A stretch of DNA of 64,000 nucleotides from Nitrosomonadales bacterium (GTDB lineage: Bacteria; Pseudomonadota; Gammaproteobacteria; Burkholderiales; Gallionellaceae): positions 620,001 to 684,000 of the forward strand of contig JADJWO010000001.1 of assembly GCA_016716325.1 (NCBI GenBank). Direction: 5' to 3'. This document shows positions 52,216 to 61,307 of the stretch, one piece after another (positions within the stretch are counted from its first letter, which is position 1; each line of letters starts with the position of its first letter). A model generated the notes under the pieces. It saw nothing but the letters and a program-made list of their open reading frames with translations. It had not been told where the DNA came from and did not search any database. Position numbers and translations under genes: made by a program.

Positions 52216-54153
52216 GTGTCCCTCGAAGTCGAACGTTTCTTTTCCGAGCAAAGCCCGCTAGCCACCGAGGTCGCGTCGTTCCGTCCGCGCGCGCAGCAGC
52301 GCGAGATGGCGCTGAAGGTGGCTGAGGCGATCAAGGACAACGCGATCCTCGTCGTCGAGGCCGGAACGGGGACGGGCAAGACCTTCGCCTACCTGGTACC
52401 CGCGCTGCTCAACGGCGGCAAGGTGATCATCTCGACCGGTACCAAGAACCTGCAGGACCAGTTGTTCCGGAAAGACCTGCCGATGGTGCGCGACGCGCTC
52501 AAGGCTCCGGTGTCGGTGGCGCTGCTCAAGGGGCGCGCCAATTATGTGTGCCATTACCATCTGGCGCGCACCGAATCGGACGGGATGTTCAAGACGCGCG
52601 AGGACATCAAGCATCTGGGCAAGATCAAGCACTACGCCAAGGTCAGCGACTCGGGCGACAAGGGCGGGTTGGCCGACGTGCCGGAGAATGCACCGATCTG
52701 GATGACCGTCACCTCGACGCGCGACAACTGCCTGGGGCAGGAATGCCCGAACCACAAGGAATGCTTCGTGCTCAAGGCGCGCAGCGAGGCGATGCAGGCG
52801 GACATCGTGGTGGTGAACCATCACCTGTTCTTCGCCGACGTGATGCTGCGCGACGAGGGCGTGGCCGAGTTGCTGCCCGCCTGCAACACGGTGATCTTCG
52901 ACGAGGCGCACCAGTTGCCGGAGACGGCCAGCCTGTTCTTCGGCGAGACCCTGTCCACCACGCTGTTGCTCGACCTGGCGCGCGACACGCGCATCGAGGC
53001 GGCGGCATCGGCCAAGGATTTTGCGCCGCTGCCCAAGGCCTGCGACGAATTGGACAAGGCCGCGCGCGACCTGCGGTTAGTGTTCAAGAAGGAAGGCCGG
53101 ATGCCCGCCCTGGCGACGGAGAATTTCAAGGAGTTCGCGCCCGCGCTGAAGACCCTGGGCGAGAAATTGGCCATGCTCTCCGGCCTGCTGGAGAAACAGG
53201 CGGAACGCAGCGAGGGGCTGGACAATTGCTGGCAACGCGCGCAGGCATTGGCACAACAGTTGAATGAATGGCAAAAAGGCGACGAACCGGGGCAGGTGCG
53301 CTGGCTGGAAGTGTTCCATCACTCGCTGCAACTCAACACCACGCCGTTGTCCATCGCGGACATCTTCGAAAAACAGATCGATGGCAGCGCGCGCGCCTGG
53401 ATATTCACTTCCGCGACGCTGGCGGTGAAACAGGATTTCTCGCACTACCAGGGCGAGATGGGGCTGCTCAAGGCACAGACCGCCTGCTGGGACAGTCCGT
53501 TCGACTATGGCACGCAAAGCCTGCTGTACGTCCCGAATAACCTGCCCGAACCGAACAGCGAAGGCTATACCGGGGCGGTGGTACAGGCCGCGTTACCGCT
53601 GATCGAGGCCAGCAGGGGCCGCGCCTTCCTGTTGTTCACCAGCCTGCGCGCGATGCAACGCGCCCACGACTTGCTGGTCGCCGAGTTCGACATGCGCGGC
53701 TGGGACTATCCGTTGATGCTGCAGGGCGAAGGCTCGCGCAGCGAGTTGCTGACGCGCTTCCGCGACCACGGCAACGCGGTGCTGCTGGGCAGCCAGTCGT
53801 TCTGGGAGGGCGTGGACGTGCGCGGCGAGGCTCTGTCGCTGGTCGTCATCGACAAGCTGCCGTTCGCCCCGCCGGACGACCCGGTACTGGCGGCGCGCAT
53901 CGAACAATTGAAGAAACAGGGGCGTAACGCGTTCATGGAATACCAGTTGCCGCGCGCGATCATCAACCTCAAACAGGGTGCGGGGCGGTTGATCCGCGAT
54001 GAGACCGACCGGGGCGTGCTGATGATCTGCGACCCGCGCATCATCGGCAAACACTACGGCAGGCGCATCTGGCAGAGCCTGCCGCCGATGAAGCGCACCC
54101 GCGAGGAAGCGGAAGCGGTGGCGTTCTTCAACCGGCCGACAGGATCAACCTAG
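52216..54153 (+). CDS. ATP-dependent helicase of the DinG/YoaA family
   Basis: 645 residues, closer in size to YoaA than to DinG. Walker A is VVEAGTGTGKTFAYLVP, the DEAH box is VIFDEAHQLPE, and VVVNHHLFFADV is present. Four cysteines fit the iron-sulfur cluster: NYVCHYH, then NCLGQECPNHKEC (about residues 115-185). C-terminal motif VI is NLKQGAGRLIRDETDRG. Probably a 5'-3' helicase of DNA repair. It starts with GTG at 52216. Its 3' end overlaps the convergent envZ-like gene by 26 bases. Confidence 0.92.
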   Translation: MSLEVERFFSEQSPLATEVASFRPRAQQREMALKVAEAIKDNAILVVEAGTGTGKTFAYLVPALLNGGKVIISTGTKNLQDQLFRKDLPMVRDALKAPVSVALLKGRANYVCHYHLARTESDGMFKTREDIKHLGKIKHYAKVSDSGDKGGLADVPENAPIWMTVTSTRDNCLGQECPNHKECFVLKARSEAMQADIVVVNHHLFFADVMLRDEGVAELLPACNTVIFDEAHQLPETASLFFGETLSTTLLLDLARDTRIEAAASAKDFAPLPKACDELDKAARDLRLVFKKEGRMPALATENFKEFAPALKTLGEKLAMLSGLLEKQAERSEGLDNCWQRAQALAQQLNEWQKGDEPGQVRWLEVFHHSLQLNTTPLSIADIFEKQIDGSARAWIFTSATLAVKQDFSHYQGEMGLLKAQTACWDSPFDYGTQSLLYVPNNLPEPNSEGYTGAVVQAALPLIEASRGRAFLLFTSLRAMQRAHDLLVAEFDMRGWDYPLMLQGEGSRSELLTRFRDHGNAVLLGSQSFWEGVDVRGEALSLVVIDKLPFAPPDDPVLAARIEQLKKQGRNAFMEYQLPRAIINLKQGAGRLIRDETDRGVLMICDPRIIGKHYGRRIWQSLPPMKRTREEAEAVAFFNRPTGST

Positions 54154-55426
54154 CCTCCAACCCGCCGCCGTCACGGTCGTGCAGGCCGAATGTCCCGCCA
54201 TGCAGGCGTGCCGCACGTTCGACGATAGCCAGCCCCAACCCAGCCCCGCCCGCATCGCCACGCGCCACATCCAGCCGGACGAACGGACGCTTCGCCGTTT
54301 CACGCTGCGCATCGGGTATGCCCGTTCCGCGATCCATGACCGACAGAACGAGCGTGTCCTGTTCCCGGGCGAACCGCACGGTGATCTCGCCGCCGCCGTA
54401 TTTGACGGCATTATCCAGCAGGTTGGCGAGCGCGCGTTTAAACAGCAGCGGGCGGATGTTCTGTTGCAGGAGCGGCGGCAATTCGAGCGTCAGCGATACG
54501 GCCTGCGTACGGAAACGTTGCGCAACTTCGCGTATCAGCGCGGAAACATCGGTCGGTGCGACCGCTTCGTTCTCGTCGAGGCGGGCATAGTCGAGAAACT
54601 GCCGGATCACCGCATCCATCTGCTCCACATCGGCGGATAACCCCTCGCGCAGCGATTCGTCCGCGCTCAGTTCAGCCGCAAGCCGCACGCGCGCCAGCGG
54701 CGTACGCAAGTCGTGCGAGATGCCGGCCAGCACAAGAGCGCGCTCACGCTCGTTGGCGGTCAGGTCGGCGGACATCTGGTTGAAGGCGCGCGACAGCGTG
54801 ACGATCTCTTGCGCGCCGCGTTCCGGAAGCGGCTCCGGCATCTCCCCACGCCCCGTCTGCTGCGCCGCCCGTACGATCCGTTTCAACGGCTGCGCCACCT
54901 GGCGCGCGATGAGGTAGGCACCGGCCAACGCCAGCAACAGCACGATGCCAGCCCATGTCAGCAACATCTGGGAAACAGGATGCTCGATGCGTTCGCGCGG
55001 CAGCGCCAGCCAGAACTCGTCTTCGCCGATGTGGAAGCTCACCCACAGAGCCGCCTCGCCGTTACGGACTGCCGCGAAGCGGGTGCCGTCGCCCAACCGC
55101 TCGCGCACCTCCTCCATCATCCGGCGCAATTCGGGCGGATGGTCCGGCATCGGAACCAGCACATCCGATGCGTCGGACAACTGGACGCGCATCCCTTCGG
55201 AATCGCGCAATTCCGCAAGCAGCGCGCCGCGCCATTCCGGAGCGGAGGACAGTACGGCGGCACGCGTCAGGTTGACCGTGGACACAACCAGTTGTGCCAT
55301 CTGCTTTGCGCGCGGCTCCTGTACCGCATGACGGAACATCGCCACCGATGCGGCGAACGACAGCGCGATCAGCACCACGATGAGCAGGAAGGCGCGGACC
55401 AGCAACGTCTTCGGCACGAACATCAA
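54128..55426 (-). CDS. envZ: EnvZ-type sensor histidine kinase
   Basis: 432 residues. A first membrane helix (about 10-30), a periplasmic domain (about 31-155), a second helix (about 155-178) and a HAMP domain lead to the H-box AGISHDLRTPLARVRLAAEL with the phospho-His. The N-box NLLDNAVKYGG, the G1 box MDRGTGIPDAQ and the G2 box GGAGLGLAIVERAARLHGG complete the kinase core. The start overlaps the response-regulator stop (ATGA). The H-box is EnvZ-like; the stimulus is unknown. A second ATG follows the first directly. Confidence 0.9.
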   Translation of the reverse strand: MMFVPKTLLVRAFLLIVVLIALSFAASVAMFRHAVQEPRAKQMAQLVVSTVNLTRAAVLSSAPEWRGALLAELRDSEGMRVQLSDASDVLVPMPDHPPELRRMMEEVRERLGDGTRFAAVRNGEAALWVSFHIGEDEFWLALPRERIEHPVSQMLLTWAGIVLLLALAGAYLIARQVAQPLKRIVRAAQQTGRGEMPEPLPERGAQEIVTLSRAFNQMSADLTANERERALVLAGISHDLRTPLARVRLAAELSADESLREGLSADVEQMDAVIRQFLDYARLDENEAVAPTDVSALIREVAQRFRTQAVSLTLELPPLLQQNIRPLLFKRALANLLDNAVKYGGGEITVRFAREQDTLVLSVMDRGTGIPDAQRETAKRPFVRLDVARGDAGGAGLGLAIVERAARLHGGTFGLHDRDGGGLEARLILSAG

Positions 55427-56142
55427 GACTTCACCCCATCAGGCACAAAAACGTAACCATGTCCCCACACCGTCTGGATGAAACGGGGTTTGCCCGGATC
55501 CGGTTCCACCAGCTTGCGCAAGCGCGACACCTGCACATCGATAGCACGGTCGAACGGGTCATGGTCTCGGCCGCGCGCCAACTCCATCAGCTTGTCGCGC
55601 GACAACGGCTGTCGCGGATGCGTGACCAGCGCCTTGAGCAGCGCGAATTCGCCGGTGGTCAGCGCGACCGGCACGGCCGCCCGGATCAGCACGCGCGTGG
55701 CCAGATTCAGCTCGCAATCTCCAAAGGCAACGATCTTTTCCTCGGTATCGGGTGCGCCGATCGGTTGCGTACCCTTGCGGCGCAGCACCGCGTTGATGCG
55801 TGCCAGCAGTTCACGCGGGTTGAACGGCTTGGGAAGATAGTCGTCCGCGCCCATCTCCAGGCCGATGATGCGATCGACCTCGTCCCCCTTGGCGGTAAGC
55901 AGGATCACCGGCACGTTCTCCCCCGCCGCGCGCAGCCTGCGCAGGATGGCAAGACCGTCCTCGCCGGGCAACATCAGGTCGAGCACCAGCAGGTGGTAAC
56001 GGTTCAGCCGCAATGCCTTGTCCAGTGCGTTGCCGTCCGCCACCGCCTTGGCCGTGAAACTCTGCTCGGAAAGGTAGCGCAGCAACAACTCGCGCAGGCG
56101 CGCGTCGTCGTCGATGATCAGGATGCGGTAAGGATTGTCCAT
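55423..56142 (-). CDS. ompR: OmpR-type response regulator
   Basis: 239 residues. Receiver domain with DDD near residue 11, the phospho-acceptor in LLVLDLMLPGEDG (Asp about 55), the Thr in LLTAKGD and the Lys in YLPKPFNPRELL. The winged-helix domain ends RLRKLVEPDPGKPRFIQTVW. Divergent from the 19-residue-repeat protein gene, with a 171-base promoter region between them. Confidence 0.93.
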   Translation of the reverse strand: MDNPYRILIIDDDARLRELLLRYLSEQSFTAKAVADGNALDKALRLNRYHLLVLDLMLPGEDGLAILRRLRAAGENVPVILLTAKGDEVDRIIGLEMGADDYLPKPFNPRELLARINAVLRRKGTQPIGAPDTEEKIVAFGDCELNLATRVLIRAAVPVALTTGEFALLKALVTHPRQPLSRDKLMELARGRDHDPFDRAIDVQVSRLRKLVEPDPGKPRFIQTVWGHGYVFVPDGVKS

Positions 56143-56214
56143 GACTGCATGATAAACGTGACGGCCGGCAAAGCTGTAAGGAATTGTCAGTCAACAGCAC
56201 GATTGAAACAAATA

Positions 56215-56252
56215 TTTACATCTTCCGGTTTGGTCAAAACACTTCGTTTACA
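56215..56252. promoter_or_regulatory. Possible OmpR-like binding sites in the divergent ompR region
   Basis: TTTACA occurs at 56215-56220 and again at 56247-56252, 32 bases apart (about three helical turns), in the region between ompR and the repeat-protein gene. This resembles OmpR half-sites, but the motif is short and could be chance. Confidence 0.3.
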
Positions 56253-56313
56253 GTTTAATCGCATCATGCATCCCAGCCCATCCGGGCGTACGACAAACAC
56301 AAGGAGTAAAACC

Positions 56314-56904
56314 ATGAACCCCATCCTGAAAGCCCTGATCGCCGCCGGTATTGCCGTCTCCTTCAGCCTGAACGCGCTTGCCGCAGAGGTTGCGCCGGCC
56401 GGCTCTGTCCCTTATGTGAAGGAACACATGCAGCGCATGGAACGCATGAAGTCCATGACTCAGGAACAGCGCGTAAAGGAACGCGAGGCGATGCGCAAGG
56501 AAATGCAGAACCTGACGCCGGAGCAGCGCGCCGAACACCGCAAGGCGATGCGCGAATACCGGGACGACATGTCACCCGAAGAACGCAAGGAGATGCGCGA
56601 AAACAGGCGGGAAGAGATGAGAAACATGTCGCCGGAACAGCGTGCGGAACGCCGCAAGGAAATGCGCGAGTACTGGAACAACATGCCGCCGGAGGAACGC
56701 AAGGCCATGCGTAACAAAATGCGCGAGGACATGAGGAACATGTCCCCGGAAGAGCGCAGGGAACACCGCAAGGAGATGCGAGAACGTTTCGACAAGATGT
56801 CGCCCGAAGAGCGTCAGCAGTTCAAGCGTGACCTGGGCAAACCGTGCGGCGGGCAGCGTTCGATGGAAGATTGCCCGATGGGCGGCCCCGGACCGGCGCG
56901 ATGA
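56314..56904 (+). CDS. Secreted protein of seven 19-residue Met/Arg/Glu-rich repeats (unknown)
   Basis: 196 residues. Signal peptide (about 1-23, ending ALAA), then seven repeats of exactly 19 residues; the (S/T)PE(E/Q)R-type motif recurs at about 49, 68, 87, 106, 125, 144 and 163. Units look like MSPEERKEMRENRREEMRN. The spacing and composition predict a long charged helix or coiled coil, resembling CpxP/Spy-like periplasmic chaperones in motif style (LTxxQ-like), but I assign no family. The C-terminus carries two cysteines (PCGG, EDCPMGG). AAGGAG precedes the ATG. It is divergent from ompR, so regulation by that system is plausible. Confidence 0.8.
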   Translation: MNPILKALIAAGIAVSFSLNALAAEVAPAGSVPYVKEHMQRMERMKSMTQEQRVKEREAMRKEMQNLTPEQRAEHRKAMREYRDDMSPEERKEMRENRREEMRNMSPEQRAERRKEMREYWNNMPPEERKAMRNKMREDMRNMSPEERREHRKEMRERFDKMSPEERQQFKRDLGKPCGGQRSMEDCPMGGPGPAR

Positions 56905-56909
56905 GAAGT

Positions 56910-56937
56910 CGCTCTGCCCACCCGGGTGGGCAGAGCG
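56910..56937. terminator. Long perfect hairpin after the repeat-protein gene
   Basis: A perfect 28-base palindrome (CGCTCTGCCCACCC and its complement, 56910-56937) sits between two convergent genes. There is no T-run, so it may act as a transcript barrier or 3'-end stabiliser rather than a classic terminator. Confidence 0.6.
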
Positions 56938-56945
56938 AAGACACC

Positions 56946-57122
56946 TTACTTCTTGCCTGATTCCTCGCTCTGCTCCTTCCATTTTGCGTAGCATTCCAGC
57001 CCGCAAAAATGGGCAACATAGTCTTCGGCCTCAGAAATCTTCGCTTCGGACAGCGGAACCTCCCTGGTACAGACATCGCACGGGATTTTTTCGACTTCCG
57101 GCAAATCGCGTTCTTGGGACAT
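56946..57122 (-). CDS. DUF3330-like mini-protein
   Basis: 58 residues starting MSQERDLPEVEKIPCDVCTR and containing DYVAHFCGLECYAKW. The CDVC and CGLEC pairs form a likely zinc-binding treble-clef-like site. I recognise the pattern of DUF3330 proteins, small proteins that also occur in mercury-resistance operons, though no mer gene is near. AAGGAGGT precedes the ATG, one of the strongest ribosome sites in the window. It ends 8 bases after the hairpin that closes the convergent gene. Confidence 0.82.
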   Translation of the reverse strand: MSQERDLPEVEKIPCDVCTREVPLSEAKISEAEDYVAHFCGLECYAKWKEQSEESGKK

Positions 57123-57204
57123 GACGCACCTCCTTTGCTTGGTGTTCCACGTCTGTCCAGACTAGCGCCGTTTCTCCGTCACGGCAAGCCGTATCCATTC
57201 CTCC

Positions 57205-58284
57205 CTAGAACTTCGTAACCAGGTTTTCTTCGCTGGACAGCACTTGCGAACCCGACCCGACCAGATGCGGATCTGGAGCAGTCACCACATGCAGGTCCTT
57301 GCCGGGATACGGCAGGCTGTGCAGGAAATGCTTCATACAATTCAGTCGGGCGCGCTTCTTGTCGTCGGACTTGATGACCACCCACGGCGAATCGGCGGTA
57401 TCGGTGTGGAAGAACATCGCGTTCTTCGCCTCGGTATACTCGTCCCACATATCCAGGGATTTGATGTCGATGGGTGAAAGTTTCCAGTGCTTGAGCGGAT
57501 CGTCACGGCGCGAGACGAAGCGGCGCAATTGCTCTTCGCGACTCACCGAGAACCAGTATTTGTACAGGTGGATGCCGCTGTTGGCCATCATGCGCTCGAT
57601 CTGCGGCGTCTGGCGCATGAACTCAAGATATTCGTTTGGTGTACAGAAGCCCATCACGCGCTCCACACCGGCCCGGTTGTACCAGGAACGATCGAAGAAC
57701 ACCATTTCACCGGTAGTAGGAAGATGCTGGATATAACGCTGGAAATACCACTGGCCGCGTTCGATATCGGAAGGTTTTTCCAGCGCCACGGTTCGTGCCG
57801 CACGCGGATTCAGATGTTCCATGAATCGCTTGATCGTGCCGCCCTTGCCTGCGGCATCACGGCCTTCGAACAACATCACAATCTTCTGCCCGGACTCTCT
57901 CACCCAGCTCTGCACCTTCAGCAATTCAATCTGCAGTTTCGCTTTTTGCGCCTCATACTCTTTGCGGCGCATCCGCGTCCGGTAAGGGTAGCTGGCTGGC
58001 AAAGGGGCGTAATCGCTGTTCTCGTCGCTTCCATGCGGGGCGTGCGCCACCTTGAGTGCGGCAGGTTCGTGGCTCACCGCCTCGATCTCTGCGACAACGG
58101 CAAGATCAGGCGTTTTCTTTTTTGTCACTCGGGTTGTATTTCGCTTGGCATGTGCGGGGCTGGATGATGCGGCAGAAGTACCCGCGTTCTTTTCATCGAT
58201 CTTTGCAATGCCCGCCGCTTCACTGGATCCAGCTTTGGATTGGGGTTCGGAAACAACCTTTCCGGATGTTTTTTGCGCAACCAT
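57205..58284 (-). CDS. ppk2: Polyphosphate kinase 2 (PPK2 family)
   Basis: 359 residues. Walker A LFEGRDAAGKGGTIKRF, Walker B FFDRSWYNRAGVERVM and the lid segment RLNCMKHFLHSLPYP are visible. PPK2 enzymes use polyphosphate to phosphorylate nucleotides. The N-terminal 90 residues are Ser/Ala/Lys-rich and probably disordered, an extension beyond the catalytic core. ATG start at 58284. Confidence 0.92.
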   Translation of the reverse strand: MVAQKTSGKVVSEPQSKAGSSEAAGIAKIDEKNAGTSAASSSPAHAKRNTTRVTKKKTPDLAVVAEIEAVSHEPAALKVAHAPHGSDENSDYAPLPASYPYRTRMRRKEYEAQKAKLQIELLKVQSWVRESGQKIVMLFEGRDAAGKGGTIKRFMEHLNPRAARTVALEKPSDIERGQWYFQRYIQHLPTTGEMVFFDRSWYNRAGVERVMGFCTPNEYLEFMRQTPQIERMMANSGIHLYKYWFSVSREEQLRRFVSRRDDPLKHWKLSPIDIKSLDMWDEYTEAKNAMFFHTDTADSPWVVIKSDDKKRARLNCMKHFLHSLPYPGKDLHVVTAPDPHLVGSGSQVLSSEENLVTKF

Positions 58285-58386
58285 TTCAACACTCCCTAGT
58301 CATCATTCATCGAAAGCGGAAAATTTTACTCCTGAAAAATCGTTCTGATAAGAGGTTAGATCCACAAAAAAAACAATCTGGGCCGG

Positions 58387-59718
58387 CTAACTCCGCAGGG
58401 TTTCCGCCCACAGATCGTGCTCGTCGGAATCTGTAACAACGACCTCGGCAAAGTCGCCGACTTGTAACTGCTGGCCGTTGTCGATGTAGACCAACCCGTC
58501 GATCTCCGGCGCATCCGCAGAACTGCGCGCGATGGCGCCATCTTCGTCCACCTCATCGACCAGCACCGTGATGGCCTTGCCGATCTTGCGTTTGAGCCGC
58601 TCCTCGCTGATCTCTTCCTGCAACAGCATCAGCCGCGCGAGGCGTTCCTGCTGAACCTCCGGCGGAATGTGATCGGGCAGGTCATTGGCTGCCGCTCCCT
58701 CGACCGGGGAGTAGGCAAAGGCGCCGACACGATCCAGTTGCGCTTCCTCGATGAAGTCGAGCAACTCCTCGAATTCCTCTTCGGTCTCACCGGGGAAGCC
58801 GACGATGAAAGTGCTGCGCAGCGTCAGGTCAGGACAGGTCTCGCGCCATTGCCTGACGCGCGCCAGCACATTCTCGCTGCTGCCCGGACGCTTCATCAGC
58901 CGGAGGATACGCGGGTTGGCATGCTGGAACGGTATATCCAGGTACGGCAGTATCTTTCCTTGCGCCATCAGCGGGATCACTTCGTCCACGTGCGGATACG
59001 GGTAGACGTAATGCAGCCGCACCCATGCGCCCAATTCGCCCAGTGCGGCGGCCAGTTCGGTCATGCGCGTCTTCAACGGCCGTCCGCCCCAGAAGCCGGT
59101 GCGGTACTTCACGTCCACCCCATAGGCCGAGGTATCCTGCGAAATCACCAGCAACTCCTTGACACCTGCATCGACCAGTCGGCGCGCCTCCTCCATCACA
59201 TCGCCGACCGGGCGGCTGACCAGGTCGCCGCGCAGGCTGGGGATGATGCAGAACGTGCAGCGGTGATTGCAACCTTCGGAAATCTTCAGGTAGGCGAAGT
59301 GCTGCGGCGTAAGACGGATGCCCTGCGGCGGCACAAGGTCGGTGTAGGGATCGTGCAACTTCGGCAAGTGCGCATGCACCGCGTCCATCACCTCGTCGGT
59401 CGCGTGTGGGCCGGTCACCGCCAGCACCCTGGGATGAGCCTGCCGTACCACATCGCCCTTCGCTCCAAGACAGCCGGTGACGATCACCTTGCCATTTTCT
59501 GCCAGCGCCTCGCCGATCGCATCCAGCGATTCCTCCACTGCACTGTCGATGAAGCCGCAGGTGTTCACCACCACCAAGTCGGCATCCTGATAGGAGCCGG
59601 AGATCAGGTAGCCCTCGGCACGCAGGCGCGTCAGGATATGCTCGGAATCGACGGTCGCCTTCGGGCAGCCGAGCGAAACGAAACCAACTTTGGCCGGACT
59701 TCTGGTTTTACTCATCAT
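58387..59718 (-). CDS. rimO: Ribosomal protein S12 methylthiotransferase RimO
   Basis: 443 residues. RimO inserts a methylthio group on the conserved Asp of ribosomal protein S12. N-terminal UPF0004 domain (VGFVSLGCPKATVDSE and NTCGFIDSA cluster cysteines), radical-SAM CNHRCTFC motif (CX3CX2C, about residue 155), and a C-terminal TRAM domain. The GFPGETEEEFEELLDF segment is typical. The start shares the ATG-ATG pair at 59718/59715; I keep the first. Confidence 0.95.
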   Translation of the reverse strand: MMSKTRSPAKVGFVSLGCPKATVDSEHILTRLRAEGYLISGSYQDADLVVVNTCGFIDSAVEESLDAIGEALAENGKVIVTGCLGAKGDVVRQAHPRVLAVTGPHATDEVMDAVHAHLPKLHDPYTDLVPPQGIRLTPQHFAYLKISEGCNHRCTFCIIPSLRGDLVSRPVGDVMEEARRLVDAGVKELLVISQDTSAYGVDVKYRTGFWGGRPLKTRMTELAAALGELGAWVRLHYVYPYPHVDEVIPLMAQGKILPYLDIPFQHANPRILRLMKRPGSSENVLARVRQWRETCPDLTLRSTFIVGFPGETEEEFEELLDFIEEAQLDRVGAFAYSPVEGAAANDLPDHIPPEVQQERLARLMLLQEEISEERLKRKIGKAITVLVDEVDEDGAIARSSADAPEIDGLVYIDNGQQLQVGDFAEVVVTDSDEHDLWAETLRS

Positions 59719-59731
59719 GCGCTCTCATCGT

Positions 59732-60499
59732 TCATTCACCGACCAGCAGTTTGACCAGCAGAATGGACGATACGCCCAGAACGATCAGCACCACCTGTTC
59801 CAGCGTGTCGCGCAACCGGGTACGCTTGTGCAGGCCGGGGATCAGATCGGCCACCGCAACGTAGATCATGCTGGCTGCCGCCAGCGACAGCAGCGTAGGA
59901 ACCGCACTCTGCATGGATTGCAGCGCGAAATAGGCCAGCACGCCGCCCACCAGCGTAGCCAGGCTGGACAGCAGGTTAAGCATCAACGCGCGGGCCTTGC
60001 TGTAACCGGAATGAAGCAGGATCATGAAATCGCCGACTTCCTGCGGTATCTCATGCGCGATGATCGCCAGCGCGGTGACGACGCCCAACTTGACATCGAC
60101 CAGGAACGCCGCCGCGATGATGATGCCATCGACGAAGTTGTGGAAGGTATCGCCGATCATGATCAGCGTACCGCTGCGGCCGTGCGCATTATGTTCGTGC
60201 GGTTCATGCACCTCGCAATGGTCATGATGGCAATGCCGCCACAGCAGCAGCTTCTCCATCGTGAAGAACAGCATGATGCCGGCCAGCACCGTACCGCTCA
60301 CCGCTGCAGCGCTCGTGCCGCGCTCCATCGCCTCGGGCAGGATGTCGAGGAACACCGCACCGAGCAACGCGCCGATGGCATAGCTGACCAGCGCGCTCAC
60401 CCAGTGCGCGCGCGCGTTCATTGCGAACAACGCTGCGCACAATATGCTCAGTACACCGCCGACGGCACTGGCAGCGACGATCCACAGCAGGACGCTCAT
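59732..60499 (-). CDS. ZIP-family divalent metal transporter
   Basis: 255 residues with eight membrane helices. The histidine-rich loop (HCHHDHCEVHEPHEHNAHG) lies after helix three. Metal-site motifs are HNFVDGII in helix four and HEIPQEVGDFM in helix five. It probably imports or exports zinc or a related divalent ion. It lies 13 bases upstream of rimO on the same strand, probably cotranscribed. Confidence 0.92.
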   Translation of the reverse strand: MSVLLWIVAASAVGGVLSILCAALFAMNARAHWVSALVSYAIGALLGAVFLDILPEAMERGTSAAAVSGTVLAGIMLFFTMEKLLLWRHCHHDHCEVHEPHEHNAHGRSGTLIMIGDTFHNFVDGIIIAAAFLVDVKLGVVTALAIIAHEIPQEVGDFMILLHSGYSKARALMLNLLSSLATLVGGVLAYFALQSMQSAVPTLLSLAAASMIYVAVADLIPGLHKRTRLRDTLEQVVLIVLGVSSILLVKLLVGE

Positions 60500-60572
60500 G
60501 GGAAATTGTTTTGAAAAAGTCGAGGGCGCGGATTATAACGGATTCGGCGGCTCGTACCGGCTGCGCCAAAAG

Positions 60573-61307
60573 TCACTCCAGCCAGATGAAAGTACCCATC
60601 CGCCCGGTCACACCGTCGCGGCGATAGGAAAAGAACGTGTCCCGCTCGCCAGAAGTGCAGCGTCCTCCGCCGTAGACTTGGGTGATCCCCATCGCATTCA
60701 GGCGCAGGCGCGCAAGTGCATAGATGTCGGCAAACCACTTGCCTTCATTGCCGGGAACGAACGCGGTCGAGGCCTTCGGGTCGCCATCCACAAAAACTGC
60801 GCGCACCTCGTCGCCGACCTCGAACGCCCGCTGACTAATCGCCGGTCCCAGCCAGGCAATCAGGTCCTGCGGTGCGATATCCATCGCTTCGACGGTAGCC
60901 TCGATGACGCCCGCCGCCAATCCTTTCCATCCGGCGTGTGCCGCGCCGACCACGCTACCCTGCCGGTCGCAGAGCAATACCGGCAGGCAATCGGCGGTCA
61001 TCACCACGCATACCGAGCCGAGCCGCCGCGCGATACACGCATCGGCCTGCACACGGCAGCCGGCCATATCGGCATTGGCAACGGCGGTGCCATGCACCTG
61101 TTCCAGCCATACCGGCTCGCTGGGCAATACGGTGTTGAGCAACATGCGGTTGCGCGCCACCGCCAGCGGCGCATCCCCGACATGGCTGCCGAGATTGAGG
61201 CTGTCGTAAGGTGGCGCGCTCACGCCGCCTTGCCGCGTGGTCTGCAGCGCACGCACATTTTCGGGTGCGGGCCAGTCGGGGAAGATCAGGTGGTCAGCCA
61301 GACTCAT
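60573..61307 (-). CDS. pgeF: Peptidoglycan editing factor PgeF (laccase-domain, YfiH family)
   Basis: 244 residues, including the copper/zinc histidine motifs GSHVGDAP, the ADCLPVLLCD motif and AAHAGWKGLAAGV. PgeF hydrolyses misincorporated L-Ser from peptidoglycan precursors. The start at 61307 overlaps the rluD end by 14 bases. Reading further upstream in this frame is an rluD shadow. Confidence 0.93.
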   Translation of the reverse strand: MSLADHLIFPDWPAPENVRALQTTRQGGVSAPPYDSLNLGSHVGDAPLAVARNRMLLNTVLPSEPVWLEQVHGTAVANADMAGCRVQADACIARRLGSVCVVMTADCLPVLLCDRQGSVVGAAHAGWKGLAAGVIEATVEAMDIAPQDLIAWLGPAISQRAFEVGDEVRAVFVDGDPKASTAFVPGNEGKWFADIYALARLRLNAMGITQVYGGGRCTSGERDTFFSYRRDGVTGRMGTFIWLE

